Shown: positions 8,561 to 9,683 of the stretch, one piece after another
How the letters are laid out: every line of letters starts with the position of its first letter
How positions within the stretch are numbered: the first letter of the stretch is position 1
Position numbers and translations under genes: made by a program
The notes under the pieces: generated by a model
What the model was told of the DNA's origin: nothing
Databases searched by the model: none
What the model saw: the letters and a program-made list of their open reading frames with translations, nothing else
Source: Actinomycetota bacterium
GTDB lineage: Bacteria > Actinomycetota > Thermoleophilia > Miltoncostaeales > Miltoncostaeaceae
DNA: 9,683 nucleotides
Assembly (NCBI GenBank): GCA_947475125.1
Contig: CANJMX010000050.1
Span: 1 to 9,683, forward strand
Direction of reading: 5' to 3'

Positions 8561-9318
8561 TGCGCGAGCGGCGGGTCGCCCTCGGCCGATCCGCCCCGGA
8601 TTCCGCGCCACACCAGCGGGATGCCGATAAGAATGAGCACCACTGAGATGACTTGCGCAGTGGTCATTCCGGCGAATGTCACAGGGGTGGCACGCACGAA
8701 CTCCACCAGAAGCCGTTCGACACCGGCGAGCACGAGGTAGAGCCCGAACAGCGACCATCCGGCCGTGAGGCGCCCGCGAAAGCGCCACAGCACCCAGAAG
8801 ACCGCCAGCATGGCGATGCTCTCGTAGACGGGGGTGGGGTGGACGATCTCGGTGGTGGGCACGGTGCCGTCGGGGTATGACATTCCCCAGGGCAGGCTGG
8901 TCGCACTGCCGTAGTCGCCGTCGCCTGCGAGCTGGCACCCGATACGCCCGATCGCGTATGCCAGAGCCAGTGGGGCCGCCACTGCATTGGCCATCACCCC
9001 GAGTGGGATGCGCTTCCAGGTGGCAATGAGGATGACGCCGATCACACCGCCGGCAACGCCGCCGTACCAGACCAGCCCCGAGCCTGTGAACAGACCCTCT
9101 CCGGGCTCCCCCCAGTGCTCGACGAGGTAGTAGATGCGTGCGCCCAGAAACCCGCCGATTGCCGCGCCCACCACGATCTCGAGCGCGTTGGACGGATCGA
9201 GGCCACGCTGGCGCAGGTCAATCGCAAGGAATACGCCGGCAAGCACCACTGCGATGGCAGCCATGAGGCCGAACGAGTAGAACGTGAATGGCCCGATGGA
9301 GCCAAGGGTTGGAAACAC
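8554..9318 (-). CDS. lgt: Prolipoprotein diacylglyceryl transferase Lgt
   Basis: Inner-membrane enzyme that moves a diacylglyceryl group from phosphatidylglycerol to the lipobox cysteine of prolipoproteins, the first step of lipoprotein maturation. Length is 254 residues with about seven hydrophobic segments (roughly 12-34, 46-65, 83-100, 108-130, 163-179, 187-204, 219-238). Key motifs are SGLVWYGGVAGG at 80-91, the signature GRIGCQLAGDGDYG at 124-137 with Arg125, and ERLLVEFVR at 201-209 with the second conserved arginine region. Compared with E. coli (GRIGNF.NGE and a His in FHGG), positions hold Cys and Tyr, as I would expect for actinobacterial and other non-proteobacterial relatives. The start is GTG 9318, followed by FPTLGSIGPF, a normal Lgt N-terminus. 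There is no Shine-Dalgarno sequence; TAGAGT lies 6 bases before it. The C-terminal tail after residue 240 is short and polar. Confidence 0.96.
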   Translation of the reverse strand: MFPTLGSIGPFTFYSFGLMAAIAVVLAGVFLAIDLRQRGLDPSNALEIVVGAAIGGFLGARIYYLVEHWGEPGEGLFTGSGLVWYGGVAGGVIGVILIATWKRIPLGVMANAVAAPLALAYAIGRIGCQLAGDGDYGSATSLPWGMSYPDGTVPTTEIVHPTPVYESIAMLAVFWVLWRFRGRLTAGWSLFGLYLVLAGVERLLVEFVRATPVTFAGMTTAQVISVVLILIGIPLVWRGIRGGSAEGDPPLAQA

Positions 9319-9324
9319 GGGGTA

Positions 9325-9330
9325 ACTCTA
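9325..9330 (-). promoter_or_regulatory. Possible -10 box (TAGAGT) for leaderless lgt
   Basis: On the - strand TAGAGT is followed by TACCCC and then the GTG start of lgt, so the box ends six bases before the start. That spacing places the transcription start at the first base of the GTG, and there is no Shine-Dalgarno sequence, so leaderless translation is the simplest reading. A recognisable -35 element is missing; the upstream 20 bases are almost pure G and C. Confidence 0.45.
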
Positions 9331-9334
9331 CGCA

Positions 9335-9358
9335 AGCCGCGGGGGCGGCGGAGCGGCT
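9335..9358 (-). terminator. Weak stem-loop between the NlpC/P60 gene and lgt
   Basis: On the - strand AGCCGC (9358-9353) and GCGGCT (9340-9335) can pair into a 6-base stem with a 12-base C-rich loop. The stem begins in the stop codon of the NlpC/P60 gene. It is not followed by a T-run (TTGCG follows), so it would be a poor intrinsic terminator. In sequence this GC-rich it may be chance. Confidence 0.25.
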
Positions 9359-9683
9359 AGGGGCGCACGACCCCGACCAGGTCGCCGCGGCTTGACATAG
9401 GCACCACGCGCACCACGTCGCCCGTGTGCGGGGCGTGGATCATCATGCCGTTGCCGATGTACATACCCATGTGGGAAAGCCCGTGGAGCATGACCAGATC
9501 GCCCGGCATGTATTCGCCAGGCGGCACCTGTGGGAATGCCGACCAGATGGCATACGTGTAGTGCGGCACGCTCTTGCCGATCTGGGCATAGGCGTAGCTG
9601 GCAAGGCCGGAGCAGTCGAAGCCCGACGGTGACGCGCCGCCCCACACGTACGGCACGCCCTGGTATTGCATGGCGACACGAGC
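9357..9683 (-). CDS. NlpC/P60 family peptidase, C-terminal catalytic domain (5' end outside window)
   Basis: Cysteine peptidase domain of the type that cuts the D-Glu-to-diamino-acid bond of peptidoglycan stem peptides, usually in an exported protein. The frame is open to the window edge, showing 108 residues; the ATG at 9671 is an internal methionine of the helix before GVPYVWGGASPSGFDCSG. Counting from the edge, the catalytic Cys is residue 24 (FDCSGL), the catalytic His is residue 71 (SHMGMYIGNG), and a His at 83 (MIHAPHTGD) fits the third polar position. All three sites are intact, so the domain is probably active. The N-terminal part that would show a signal peptide, coiled coil or binding domain is not in the window. 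It lies 38 bases upstream of lgt on the same strand. Confidence 0.92.
   Translation of the reverse strand, partial: ARVAMQYQGVPYVWGGASPSGFDCSGLASYAYAQIGKSVPHYTYAIWSAFPQVPPGEYMPGDLVMLHGLSHMGMYIGNGMMIHAPHTGDVVRVVPMSSRGDLVGVVRP

Overview
This is a GC-rich, densely coding bacterial chromosome segment made of housekeeping genes. Seven genes or gene fragments lie on the + strand, running from the end of rpsI to a cobalamin adenosyltransferase. Two more, lgt and the end of an NlpC/P60 hydrolase, face them on the - strand. Intergenic space is almost absent and GTG starts are common. The order rpsI-glmM-glmS-acpS-nnr-alr is of a type known in Actinomycetota, and the Lgt signature (GRIGC..GDGDYG rather than the proteobacterial GRIGNF.NGE form) fits a deep-branching, high-GC actinobacterium, perhaps Thermoleophilia-like. 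That placement is an inference from gene order and motifs and was not tested against a database.

Layout. Bases 2-265 hold the C-terminal two thirds of ribosomal protein S9. It overlaps by four bases (CTGA) the most plausible start of glmM (262-1629). glmS follows after one base (1631-3460), then acpS after seven (3468-3839), then a two-domain nnr (about 3864-5399). alr (5396-6514) overlaps nnr through ATGA, and an HD-domain CCA-adding/poly(A)-polymerase-family gene (6511-7938) overlaps alr through GTGA. A 43-base gap precedes a PduO-type cob(I)alamin adenosyltransferase (7982-8557). Its stop codon interlocks with that of the convergent lgt gene (8554-9318, -) inside the palindrome GGCCTAGGCC. 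The window ends in an NlpC/P60 peptidase that is cut off at its 5' end (9357-9683, -).

How the genes fit together. GlmS and GlmM make glucosamine-6-phosphate and then glucosamine-1-phosphate for UDP-GlcNAc. Alr makes D-alanine. Both products feed peptidoglycan synthesis, and the NlpC/P60 hydrolase probably cuts peptidoglycan. Lgt lipidates exported lipoproteins and AcpS activates acyl carrier protein, so most of the window serves the cell envelope. Nnr repairs damaged NAD(P)H, the nucleotidyltransferase acts on RNA 3' ends, and PduO makes adenosylcobalamin.

No mobile element, CRISPR array, RNA gene, defence island or evident novel system was seen. The points worth a second look are small: glmM has no canonical start codon in a sensible place; three gene heads carry TANNNT boxes 6-10 bases before the start, which suggests leaderless transcription; and there are tight overlaps between neighbouring genes.
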